Shown here in pieces: positions 35,575-44,510 of a stretch of 64,000 nt of DNA; within the stretch, counting starts at the first letter, position 1; each line of letters opens with the position of its first letter. Under the pieces are notes generated by a model. It was not told the origin of the DNA. It was given only the letters and a program-made list of their open reading frames with translations, and made no database searches. The translations under genes were made by a program, and so were the position numbers. This DNA comes from Candidatus Obscuribacterales bacterium (lineage in GTDB: Bacteria; Cyanobacteriota; Vampirovibrionia; Obscuribacterales; Obscuribacteraceae): positions 51,022 through 115,021 of the forward strand of contig JAIELX010000022.1 in the NCBI GenBank assembly GCA_019752635.1, given 5' to 3'.

Positions 35575-37247
35575 GAGTGGCTTTTCTCCGGTACCCATTT
35601 ACCCAGCGCGTCTTTCAACTCTAATGGTTCGATCGGCTTCTTGATATAGTCATCCATACCGGCGGATAGGCAATCGAGGCGAATTCCTTCCAGAACATTA
35701 GCGGTAACGGCAATGATAGGCGTATGTTTGCCGCTTTCCGATTCTTCAATTCTGATTTTTCGAGTTGCCGCAAACCCATCAAGCACGGGCATTTCACAAT
35801 CCATCAGAACCAACGCGTAATCCTTGTTTCGCACCATCTCGACAGCTTCCTGCCCGTTGTCGGCGACGTCCGCCGAGAATCCCAAAGTTTGAAGCAGCAA
35901 CAACGCAACCTGCTGGTTCACAGGATGATCCTCAGCGATAAGGATGAGTTCAGTTCGCTCGACCGCCTCAGGCAGCTCCGGCACCGCGTCCACTGGTTTG
36001 TCGGACCCGGTAGCCACCGCCAGGGGAACAGAGAACCAAAATGTCGAACCTTGATTCTTCGCGCTGTTTACGCCAATCGCGCCACCAAGCAACTCAACCA
36101 AACGTTTTGAGATACTGAGTCCAAGACCGGTGCCTCCGTATCGATGCCCGGATGGATTCGTTTGCACAAACGGCTGGAACAATTCGTGCATCTCATCGGC
36201 AGTCATACCGATTCCTTGATCGATAACAGAGAACTTCACGCGGACGATATCGCCTTCTCGCTTTTCAAGATCGGCGCGAATCAGTACCTCTCCTTCATCG
36301 GTAAACTTGAGCGCATTTCCTGCAAGGTTCATTATTACCTGTCGCAGCCGCCCGGAATCGCCCTGAAGCATTAACGGAATGGCAGGATCGATAAAGGTCT
36401 TAAGCGAAACAAGCGTCTTGTTGCTCTGGGCGCCAAGAAGGGTCGCAATGCTTTCAACAAGTGATGTCGGCTCAAAATCCGACACTTCCACGACTAGTTT
36501 GCCGGCCTCAACCTTGGAAAAATCGAGAATATCGTTTATCACGATAAGCAGCGAACGTCCTGCATCGCGGATTGTATTGGCATAAGCCAGTTGCTCAGGC
36601 GTCAGTCCGCTCCCCATCAGTATTTCCATCATTCCCAAGACGCCATTCATCGGAGTTCGAATCTCGTGACTCACGTGGGCAACGAACTCGGATTTGAAAC
36701 GGGATGCCTCAATGGCTTGGTCTCGCGCAAGATCAGCAGCTTTCGACGTCTTCTGCAATTCCTCGTTGAGAGTTTGCAGCTGCGCCAGACTCTTCTCCAA
36801 CTCAGTCTTATATGCAGTCAACTCTTCCGCCTGACGCCTAATCTGATTGGTCTTTCGAAAGAGCTCGACAAAAACGGACACCTTGGCGCGAAGGACTTCG
36901 GGCACCAGAGGCTTATATATATAGTCAACAGCACCGATGTCATAACCGGCAGCCGCGTGAAAAGAATCGCGATGAGTAGCGGTGACAAGAATTATCGGGG
37001 TGTCGCAAGTTTTCTTTCGCGATCTGATAATTTTAGATGTCTCAAACCCGTCCATCTCCGGCATCTGGGCATCCATCAAGATTACGGCGAAATCTTCATC
37101 CAAAAGATGCCTGAGGGCCTCCTGTCCAGAGGATGCCCTCACCAGGCGCAAATCGGAATGGGCAAAGATTGCCTCCAAGGCAAGCAAATTCTCCGGTTGG
37201 TCGTCAACCGCCAGAACCGGCACCAGATCTTCAGATTGCGTGGTCAC
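35571..37247 (-). CDS. Hybrid histidine kinase, receiver-HisKA-HATPase-receiver
   Basis: The start GTG 37247 forms a GTGA overlap with the CheB stop and has GGAGG at five bases; ATG 37262 is the alternative. The N-terminal receiver (about 10-125) has VDDQ, an Asp in ILMDAQMPEMDG and a KPL lysine. A coiled coil (about 130-190) leads to HisKA with the H-box SHEIRTPM and a full HATPase (NALKF, DQGIGM, GTGLGLS). The C-terminal receiver (about 440-555) has AEDHPVNQQ, LMDCEMPVLDG and KPIEP. There is no membrane segment, so it is a cytoplasmic phosphorelay kinase. It probably works with the large kinase and CheB/CheR encoded just upstream. Confidence 0.93.
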   Translation of the reverse strand: MTTQSEDLVPVLAVDDQPENLLALEAIFAHSDLRLVRASSGQEALRHLLDEDFAVILMDAQMPEMDGFETSKIIRSRKKTCDTPIILVTATHRDSFHAAAGYDIGAVDYIYKPLVPEVLRAKVSVFVELFRKTNQIRRQAEELTAYKTELEKSLAQLQTLNEELQKTSKAADLARDQAIEASRFKSEFVAHVSHEIRTPMNGVLGMMEILMGSGLTPEQLAYANTIRDAGRSLLIVINDILDFSKVEAGKLVVEVSDFEPTSLVESIATLLGAQSNKTLVSLKTFIDPAIPLMLQGDSGRLRQVIMNLAGNALKFTDEGEVLIRADLEKREGDIVRVKFSVIDQGIGMTADEMHELFQPFVQTNPSGHRYGGTGLGLSISKRLVELLGGAIGVNSAKNQGSTFWFSVPLAVATGSDKPVDAVPELPEAVERTELILIAEDHPVNQQVALLLLQTLGFSADVADNGQEAVEMVRNKDYALVLMDCEMPVLDGFAATRKIRIEESESGKHTPIIAVTANVLEGIRLDCLSAGMDDYIKKPIEPLELKDALGKWVPEKSHS

Positions 37248-37813
37248 TCCATCCTCCGGCACTGCTCAATCAAAAAAGGGGCAATTTCGTTCAGCTTCAT
37301 AATCCGATCCACTTTGACTGCTGCCATCGTAGCCAGCGGCATTCTGTCACTCTCACATTCAGTCGGGTCTTGCACAACAACCATGCCCCCTTCCGCCTTT
37401 ACGCACTTAGCGCCGTTAGCACCGTCTGAATTGGCACCGGTAAGCACAACTGCGATTACTCCCTGACGATAGGTCTGTGCGGCAGACTCGAACAGGATAT
37501 CGATAGAGGGTCTAGCAAAATTGAGCGGTTCTTCTAGTGACAGAGCACAGCTCCCAGGCTCAATTAGAATATGATAGTCTGCCGGAGCAACGAAAACATC
37601 AGCACAATCAAGTAAATCCTTATCTTCGGCTTCCTTCACCCTAAGTCCGGTGTGTCGCTGCAACAATGAACCTAACAAATCGAAACTAGATTTACTACGA
37701 TGCTGCACAATTACAATAGGAACCGAAAGTTTTTCGGTAAGTCCACCGATGACAGTTTCAAGGGCTGCTAACCCTCCCAGGGAAGTTCCAATGACAATGA
37801 CGTCGAAACTCAC
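37244..37813 (-). CDS. CheB-type methylesterase domain protein
   Basis: This 189-aa protein is the catalytic CheB domain only, without a receiver. It has the catalytic Ser in GTSLGGLAAL (about 9-18), His in VQHRS and Asp in LTGANSDGANG. CheB removes methyl groups from chemoreceptor glutamates, but no chemoreceptor gene is here; stand-alone CheB and CheR beside hybrid kinases usually belong to non-chemotaxis modules. It starts with GTG directly after the CheR stop and is cotranscribed with it. Confidence 0.9.
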   Translation of the reverse strand: MSFDVIVIGTSLGGLAALETVIGGLTEKLSVPIVIVQHRSKSSFDLLGSLLQRHTGLRVKEAEDKDLLDCADVFVAPADYHILIEPGSCALSLEEPLNFARPSIDILFESAAQTYRQGVIAVVLTGANSDGANGAKCVKAEGGMVVVQDPTECESDRMPLATMAAVKVDRIMKLNEIAPFLIEQCRRME

Positions 37814-38644
37814 TTACATTACCCGTTTATAGATCTTTTCCGTGCTGTCCAACTGCGTGTAGCAAAATTCTATATTACTGAAGCGCAACGACTCCTTTGA
37901 TCCTATTGCCAGGACACCGAAGTTAACCAGCGAATCGTGCAACAATGCAAGGACGCGCTCGCGCAATTCATTGTTGAAGTAGATAAGAACGTTTCGGCAA
38001 AGCACAACGTGAAACTCGTTGAAGGAACTATCGCAGACCAAATTATGTTGCGCGAACACTATGTTCTCCTTCAAGAAACTGCGAAAGAGCGCGTTCTCCC
38101 GATCGGCAGTGTAATAGCGCGACAACGACTCTGAGCCGCCGGAATCAACGTATGCCGCAGAATACTCCCTCATGCGAGAGAGGGGAAAAATACCTTGCTT
38201 AGCCTGTTCAATCGATATGGCATCAAGATCAGTTGCATAGATACGAGTACGGTCGTACAAACCTTCCTCATGCAGCAGGACAGCTATAGAGTAGACTTCT
38301 TCACCGGTAGCGCAACCTGCGTGCCACAGACGAATGAAGGGATACGTTGCCAGCATCGGAACCACTAGGCGTCGAAATTTCAGATAGAATGAAGGGTCTC
38401 GAAACATGGAAGTGACACTGACCGATATCCCGTGTACAAATCGCTGAAAAGCAATCGGATCAGACAGCACTCGTTCTTCCAGTGCCGCAACATTGTCCAA
38501 TCGCTCTGAACTCAAAACGCCCTGTATTCTTCGACGTATCGATGCCTGCGCATAATTTCTGAAATCGAATCCATACCGCTCAACGATGCAAGAGAGCAGA
38601 CTTTGGATTTGACGTTCCCCTTCTCTCTCGCCGGAGCCTGTCAT
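37814..38644 (-). CDS. CheR-type methyltransferase
   Basis: This 276-aa protein has the CheR N-terminal helical domain (about 15-70, YGFDFRNYAQASIRRRI) and the SAM-binding domain with the WHAGCATGEEVYSIA motif (about 108-122). A VVLCRNVLIYFN segment follows near residue 215. The start lies 27 bp from the large hybrid-kinase stop. The target could be the kinase itself or an unlinked receptor. No TPR extension is present. Confidence 0.92.
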   Translation of the reverse strand: MTGSGEREGERQIQSLLSCIVERYGFDFRNYAQASIRRRIQGVLSSERLDNVAALEERVLSDPIAFQRFVHGISVSVTSMFRDPSFYLKFRRLVVPMLATYPFIRLWHAGCATGEEVYSIAVLLHEEGLYDRTRIYATDLDAISIEQAKQGIFPLSRMREYSAAYVDSGGSESLSRYYTADRENALFRSFLKENIVFAQHNLVCDSSFNEFHVVLCRNVLIYFNNELRERVLALLHDSLVNFGVLAIGSKESLRFSNIEFCYTQLDSTEKIYKRVM

Positions 38645-38671
38645 CTACAGCGGTTCACTCCTCAGCTCCAC

Positions 38672-41600
38672 TCAGTAAAGCCAAACGCGCATAAGCGACA
38701 ACAGCTGATCACTATCGACAGGTTTCGATAAATAGTCCGATGCACCGGCCGCAATGCACTGTTCCCGATCACCCTTCATTGCTTTTGCTGTCAGGGCAAT
38801 AATGGGTACTTTCGCATAAAGTCTGTTATCGCGAATGGCGCGCATAGTCTGATACCCATCGAGATGCGGCATCATAACATCCATAAGGATCAACTCCACA
38901 TCCGCGTTTTTATCCAGCAACTCCAATGCATCAACACCATTTTCGGCATAGAGCACACGCGTTTCATACTGCTCCAACAAGCTGGTTACAGCGAAAATGT
39001 GACGCATATCGTCATCCACGATTAGAATCTTACGCCCGGCCAGTAGTGGATCGCGCAAATGAAACTGCTCAAGAATTTTGCGCTTGTTCTCGGGCAACCG
39101 GCTCTCAACTCTGTGCAAGAACAAAGTCGTCTCGTCAAGCAGGCGCTCGGTGGATTTGGCACCTTTTATCACGATAGTTCCAGAAGTTCGCCTGAGCCTT
39201 TGCTCTTCTTGTGCAGTCAAACTCTTAGAGGTATGAACAATGATTGGCAAGTCGCTCAAATCGGAATTCTGATGCAGTTGATCGATAAAATCGAAACCAG
39301 TCATGTCCGGCAAGCCCAAATCAAGGACCAAACAATCGTACTTTCGCTCGGCCAACGCAGTGAGCCCCTCTCGTCCTGTCGAAACCGCAGTAACTTTTAC
39401 ATCGGCTCCTTCGATAAGGTTCTCGAGACTTTCGCGTTCATGAGGATTGTCCTCAACGATCAAGAGATGCCTCTCTTCGCGAGAGACAAAGGCATTGAGG
39501 TGATTCACCATGTCGATGACGGCTTGTTGTGAATCCGGCTTGTTCGAATATCCGAACGCACCTAAGCGTCGCGCTTGCTGCGCCGAATCCTTCTCCGAAA
39601 TTACGTGCACTGGAATGTGACGAGTGGTGCGATCGCGCTTCAAGCGATCGAGAAAGATCCACCCGTCCTTCTCCGGCAATCCAACGTCCAGAGTAATGGC
39701 GTTTGGTCTGAAACGCTGAACTAAGGCAAAAGCGGACTTTGCTTGTGTTGCCCAGATTATTTTGAACCCGCGAGAGCGTGCAAGATTGCCAACCTGCTTG
39801 GAGAATTCAATATCCGGGTGCACCACTAAAAGGACCTTATCACCGCTCTTGACAGAGGCTCGATCATCTAAGAAAGCGTTATCAGCATCAGCAGTGAAGG
39901 GACGATTCACTTCCACAGTTTTGCGACGCAAAAGATCCGCGGGCATCAATTCAGTATCAAGATCTCGCGCTATCTGCGGCGCGGAGCCAACATACTCACG
40001 AGGCATGAACACTGTAAACATGCTGCCCTTACCCACCTCGCTCCGGAGTCGAATTTCTCCCCCTAACAGCTGGACAAGTTCCCTCCCAATAGCCAACCCA
40101 AGCCCGGTTCCGCCGAATTTACGGTTAGTGGTTCCATCTGCTTGCTGGAACGCTTCAAAAATAATGTTCTGTTTATCAGGTGCAATGCCGATCCCCGTAT
40201 CGATCACAGAGAATGCCACCACGGAACCGGCACCATTCAACACGTTGTTATCACTGTTCCAACCTTGAGTCGCTGGCATCACCCTGAGAGTTACCGAACC
40301 ATTTTCAGTAAACTTCAATGCATTCGAGAGAATGTTTTTTAAAACTTGCTGAAGCCTTCTCCCATCAGTTCTAATTGAATGAGGCACCAGCGGATCCACC
40401 TCCAGGGTCAACGCGATACCCTTTTCACGCGCAACCAAGTCGAATGAGTTTATCAACGCCGTACAGAGATCATGTAACGGTTCCTCGACAATATCTACCG
40501 ACATGGCTCCAGCTTCGATTTTCGAAATGTCGAGAACATCGTCAATTAAGACCAGCAGATCGGCTCCGGCTGAATGAATCGTTCGAGCAAACTCTACTTG
40601 TTTCGCCGTGAGGTTGCCCCCGTTGTTTTCATAGAGAACCTTCGACAAAACCAACAAGCTGTTGAGTGGTGTGCGCAGCTCGTGCGACATGTTAGACAAG
40701 AATTCGGACTTGTACTTCGAGGTCACCGAAAGTTGTTGAGCCTTTTCTTCCATCGATTCACGAAGACTTTCAAGTTCGATGTTCTTACTTTCCAACTCCT
40801 GTTTTTGCTCTGTCTGAATTCGGGCACGTTCCTCCAGCTCTTCATTTGTTTGCTGAAGTTCTTCCTGCTGCTGTCGCAGCTCCTCTTCCGAGGACTGCAA
40901 AGAGCGCATAAGCGCCTCCAGCTTCCTGTTCCCTTCGTTCAATTCCTCTTGCTGCGTTTGCAGTTCCTCAGTCAGTGCCTGCTCCTGACGCAACAACTGC
41001 TCGGTTTGCTGTCCAATTTCAATGGCGTTAAGAATAATGCCAAGGTTGTCTGCAGCCTGCTCAAAGAATTGAAGTTGCAGTGCGGTGAAAGGCGAAAACG
41101 AAGCTTGCTCTACAACTGCTCTAACTTCATGCTCGAAGATTACCGGCATGATGCATAGATGTCTAGGCGGCGCTTCACCTGTTCCGGAGACAATGCGTGC
41201 ATAGTCGTCCGGTAGATCCGATACCAGGATTCGCTTCTTTTCCACGACGCATTGCCCGACCAGCCCCTGCCCCGATGCGAAATCGCGAAGCTGCTCCGTG
41301 CCGGCACAAGCGTAACTCGCCAGCCGCGAAAGCTTCGCATTGCCATCATTAGTGGCACTACAGCGGTAAATTACTCCATAAGTAGAGTTCAGTGATTCGG
41401 CAAATTGACTGAGTGCCTTAGAACCGGCGGCATTCAAACTGCGCTCGCCTTGCAATGTACGCCCGAATTTTTCCAACGCTGCATTCAGCCATGCTTGTGT
41501 AACTATCTCAGCTTTCGATGTTGCCAATTTAACGGCCATGTCATTAAATGAGGCTCCCAGTCTTGCAAACTCTTCATACGGAGAAGTCTCGATCCTGGAG

Positions 41601-42277
41601 TCAAGCGCACCGGCGCCGATTCTATCTAACCCGCCCTGCAAACTCGCCACAGACAGCGAAAAAACACGAATAATGCTAAACGCAGCGCTTCCGACTACAG
41701 CGATAGCAAATAGCGCACCTATTACGAGTCCGCCTGACAGCAAGTTTGCAATCCGCTCAGCGTCCTGTATCCGGCTGTTGAGCATCGCGCGCTCGTCCTC
41801 TTGCATTTGGGAGACAACAGCGCGAATTTGGTCCATCAGTTTCTTGCCGCGCAGCGTTTTGGTTGGTGCAACGCCAGCCGCAACGCCCTTCAGCCTGCTT
41901 TCCTCTACCGCTCTATCTGTGAAAGCAATCATGTCTGCTTCAAGCGCGTCCAACCGATCAAGTCGGCGTTGCTGTACAGCATTGTCGCTCGTGAGTTCCT
42001 TGACTTGCGCCGTAACTTGCGGCAGCCTCTGCTGAGCCAGGTGGAACGGTTCAAGGAACTCCTCTTGACCGGAAAGACAAAACCCTCGCTGCCCTGTTTC
42101 AAGGTCCTTGCAGAGTGAAACCAGCAGTTCCAGTCGCTCGACAACCACCTGCGTGTGTTCGACCCATCGGCGAGAATCGAGCAGTTTGACCATTGTTATT
42201 TGAAAACCGCAACAGAGCGCGACAAGAGTCAAAACACTGACTCCAAAAGCAGCTACCAATTTGCCTTTGATCGACAT
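38672..42277 (-). CDS. CHASE3-HAMP-GAF hybrid histidine kinase with three receivers
   Basis: This 1201-aa membrane kinase has a signal-anchor helix, a CHASE3 domain (about 38-175, including LETGQRGFCLSGQ), a second membrane helix near 185-205 and a HAMP domain. A GAF domain (about 280-420) is followed by a long Gln/Glu coiled coil. HisKA carries NMSHELRTPL (His near 532), and the ATPase has NALKF, DTGIGI and GTGLGL. Three receivers follow, with phospho-Asp in LDVGLPEKDG, LDLGLPDMTG and MDVMMPHLDG; the last has the strongest canonical look. It heads the operon with CheR, CheB, the second hybrid kinase and the DUF2071 protein. Such modules are common in general-stress signalling. Confidence 0.94.
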   Translation of the reverse strand: MSIKGKLVAAFGVSVLTLVALCCGFQITMVKLLDSRRWVEHTQVVVERLELLVSLCKDLETGQRGFCLSGQEEFLEPFHLAQQRLPQVTAQVKELTSDNAVQQRRLDRLDALEADMIAFTDRAVEESRLKGVAAGVAPTKTLRGKKLMDQIRAVVSQMQEDERAMLNSRIQDAERIANLLSGGLVIGALFAIAVVGSAAFSIIRVFSLSVASLQGGLDRIGAGALDSRIETSPYEEFARLGASFNDMAVKLATSKAEIVTQAWLNAALEKFGRTLQGERSLNAAGSKALSQFAESLNSTYGVIYRCSATNDGNAKLSRLASYACAGTEQLRDFASGQGLVGQCVVEKKRILVSDLPDDYARIVSGTGEAPPRHLCIMPVIFEHEVRAVVEQASFSPFTALQLQFFEQAADNLGIILNAIEIGQQTEQLLRQEQALTEELQTQQEELNEGNRKLEALMRSLQSSEEELRQQQEELQQTNEELEERARIQTEQKQELESKNIELESLRESMEEKAQQLSVTSKYKSEFLSNMSHELRTPLNSLLVLSKVLYENNGGNLTAKQVEFARTIHSAGADLLVLIDDVLDISKIEAGAMSVDIVEEPLHDLCTALINSFDLVAREKGIALTLEVDPLVPHSIRTDGRRLQQVLKNILSNALKFTENGSVTLRVMPATQGWNSDNNVLNGAGSVVAFSVIDTGIGIAPDKQNIIFEAFQQADGTTNRKFGGTGLGLAIGRELVQLLGGEIRLRSEVGKGSMFTVFMPREYVGSAPQIARDLDTELMPADLLRRKTVEVNRPFTADADNAFLDDRASVKSGDKVLLVVHPDIEFSKQVGNLARSRGFKIIWATQAKSAFALVQRFRPNAITLDVGLPEKDGWIFLDRLKRDRTTRHIPVHVISEKDSAQQARRLGAFGYSNKPDSQQAVIDMVNHLNAFVSREERHLLIVEDNPHERESLENLIEGADVKVTAVSTGREGLTALAERKYDCLVLDLGLPDMTGFDFIDQLHQNSDLSDLPIIVHTSKSLTAQEEQRLRRTSGTIVIKGAKSTERLLDETTLFLHRVESRLPENKRKILEQFHLRDPLLAGRKILIVDDDMRHIFAVTSLLEQYETRVLYAENGVDALELLDKNADVELILMDVMMPHLDGYQTMRAIRDNRLYAKVPIIALTAKAMKGDREQCIAAGASDYLSKPVDSDQLLSLMRVWLY

Positions 42278-42397
42278 TTAACACCGGGAGCGTGAAGCCG
42301 AAGACTAACTATTATGCTAGCTATGTGCCGCAAAGACCAGAGCCGGGACTTTCATTCCATGTACGAACAATTTTCGACCAGACTCTCTAACGAATGC

Positions 42398-42403
42398 TAT
42401 ATT
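42398..42403 (+). promoter_or_regulatory. Extended -10 candidate for the plus-strand kinase operon
   Basis: TGC followed by TATATT, an extended -10, lies about 35 bp before the preferred ATG 42438. No good -35 is seen. The region is shared with the divergent hybrid-kinase operon. Confidence 0.32.
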
Positions 42404-42437
42404 GCGAATCTTAGCGCCGACGGGTCCTGAACCGACA

Positions 42438-44477
42438 ATGAAAGTCGCCTCCAAAGGTCTTATTTACATAACGGTTCCGTTTGTCGTCAACATTATCTTG
42501 GCAGCCGCATTCAGTCTCTACGTCCGCCAAATCGACGAACTTGACCGTCAGGATTTGAAATCGAAAGCTCGCCGGGACTCAGCTGGACGAGCAGAACGAC
42601 AGTCACGGCTGGCAGAATCTGCTTCTGTAATTGCCCGGAACACGGGCAGTACATACTTTCAACAATTGCATGCCCAACTACTGTCTGCCGCGCAAAAGCA
42701 GATAGCAGCAGTAAAAACCGAATCCGACGCGGACGACGGGAATACGCGTCGGTCAACAGAAGCCGCGCTGCAACAAATACAGGCATCCGAGTCGCAGATG
42801 CAGCTTATCGGCATCGCAGCGACTGGCGGCAATATTTTACTGTCAGCCATTCTGGCTATCATTCTTTACAAGAGCATCGTCGGAAGACTACTGCATCTTA
42901 CGCAGGAATGCTCTCGCTACAGACCCGGGGAGAAGCTGCCTGCGCCAATTTCAGGAAACGACGAAATCTCAGACATCGAACACGAATTCCGGTCGATGGT
43001 TTCTTCGGTAGAGGCAGCAACAAAACGAGAACGCGATACGTTGAATAACATCGCAGACATCGTCGGCGCTATCGCCTCGGACGGCAAGATCACGCACTGC
43101 AACAAATATGCCACCACCGTGTGCGGTATCAATGCCGGCTCCTCAATTGAAGCAGTCCTTGACGATCAAGAGGCGCCAAAGTTTTTCGAGTTCATGAATA
43201 GCTGCAAAACGGCAGAAGCCGCCGAGACCGTTTTAAACATGACAACTACTAAGGGCAAAGCGCCTTTTCGGTTAAAAGGAACATGGTCCGAGCAGGGGCA
43301 AGAGCTGTACGTAGTCGCCAGAGACATCCGAGAGGACCTGATGAGGGAGGAGTCCAAACGCCAGCTGCTGTCAACAATCGGCCACGACATGAAGGCTCCG
43401 CTCCAATCGATTCGCCTGGCTCTAGCGTCAATTGCCGACGGCATCTACGGGACAGTGACGCCAAGCGGTGTTCAGCTGCTGGAACGCGCGGACCTGGTGA
43501 TTCACTCCGTACTCTCATCCCTTGGGGAACTGCTCGATTTCGAACGGATGGAACAAGGAAAGCTGACACTTCAATTCGCTTCGTGCGATTTGAGGGATGT
43601 TCTATATGATTCATTCGAATGTGCAGCGGTATCACCGGAGCACAACCTGGAAACAACGCCAGCCGTCACTATCATCGCAGACGCGGCGCGGTTGTCTAAT
43701 GCTTTCAACTCTCTTGTCCTGGCTGCATCCCGTCTCGGCGACGGACAAGTTTCCGTAGTAGTTTCACAAACAACGGAAAGTCGAACAAACATTCTCGTCG
43801 GCTTCAAAACGGACAACCCGGTCGAAAGATTCGACGCGATGTTCGATCGATACAACAGCAAAGCACCGGCAGCGAACAGTCGACTTAGTTTGCCATTGTC
43901 CCGCGCTATTATTCGTGCCCACGGAGGCTCAGTCGACACTGTGCAACGGAGCCCGGATCAAGCCGAATTTGCCATCTCACTGCCGTTTTCACAGGACGAT
44001 GAATTCCGTCACAGCCACGTCACAACCCCGGCATATTCTTCTCAATATGAACCACCGCCGGAGGCAAACGCCATGAATATCGCACTAGCTCAAACTCCTG
44101 AATCCGCACTTGCCAGACTGAGCAGCAGTGTCTTCAAAAGCTCCTCATCTGACAAAATTCTTTCCATAGTTGGTTGGTGGGAATCGCGCAGACCGCTCTA
44201 CAACCTGGCAGTCGGGCTTTCCGGAATGCCGAGTGTCCTTCTTTACATGGCGCTAGGCAAACCAAACTTCCTTGTACTTGCAGTTGGTGTACTTATCTGG
44301 GGATTCTGTGCTAACTGCGGCTATAGTCTCGGTTCAGTAGTTGAGATTTTGGGGAGAAAGTTCGGCTTTCAAGTCAAACCCAATTTCGCTCCCGGATTGT
44401 TCGCGCTGGGACTAGTCTTCTCTTGCGGATTGACTCTTGCTGAGAGCTTAATCGCCGTCCTCACGAAAGTGCTGTAG
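42438..44477 (+). CDS. Sensor kinase with phospho-acceptor His but degenerate ATPase, plus C-terminal membrane domain
   Basis: This 679-aa protein runs from ATG 42438; a TTG at 42402 would add 12 residues. It has a membrane helix (about 8-28), an external segment, a second helix (about 125-145), HAMP and a PAS domain (about 203-300). The H-box GHDMKAPL has His316 intact. The ATPase region is badly decayed: NLL-N-A is replaced by NSLVLAA, the DxGxG box reads KTDNP, and GxGLGL reads NSRLSLPL, so it should not bind ATP. The last 100 residues form about three further membrane helices (near 580-675). It is a tandem paralogue of the next gene, which lacks the His but keeps the ATPase. Confidence 0.85.
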   Translation: MKVASKGLIYITVPFVVNIILAAAFSLYVRQIDELDRQDLKSKARRDSAGRAERQSRLAESASVIARNTGSTYFQQLHAQLLSAAQKQIAAVKTESDADDGNTRRSTEAALQQIQASESQMQLIGIAATGGNILLSAILAIILYKSIVGRLLHLTQECSRYRPGEKLPAPISGNDEISDIEHEFRSMVSSVEAATKRERDTLNNIADIVGAIASDGKITHCNKYATTVCGINAGSSIEAVLDDQEAPKFFEFMNSCKTAEAAETVLNMTTTKGKAPFRLKGTWSEQGQELYVVARDIREDLMREESKRQLLSTIGHDMKAPLQSIRLALASIADGIYGTVTPSGVQLLERADLVIHSVLSSLGELLDFERMEQGKLTLQFASCDLRDVLYDSFECAAVSPEHNLETTPAVTIIADAARLSNAFNSLVLAASRLGDGQVSVVVSQTTESRTNILVGFKTDNPVERFDAMFDRYNSKAPAANSRLSLPLSRAIIRAHGGSVDTVQRSPDQAEFAISLPFSQDDEFRHSHVTTPAYSSQYEPPPEANAMNIALAQTPESALARLSSSVFKSSSSDKILSIVGWWESRRPLYNLAVGLSGMPSVLLYMALGKPNFLVLAVGVLIWGFCANCGYSLGSVVEILGRKFGFQVKPNFAPGLFALGLVFSCGLTLAESLIAVLTKVL

Positions 44478-44510
44478 GGGCAATAATCGCGCTCCGATAT
44501 TCGCCGTCCA

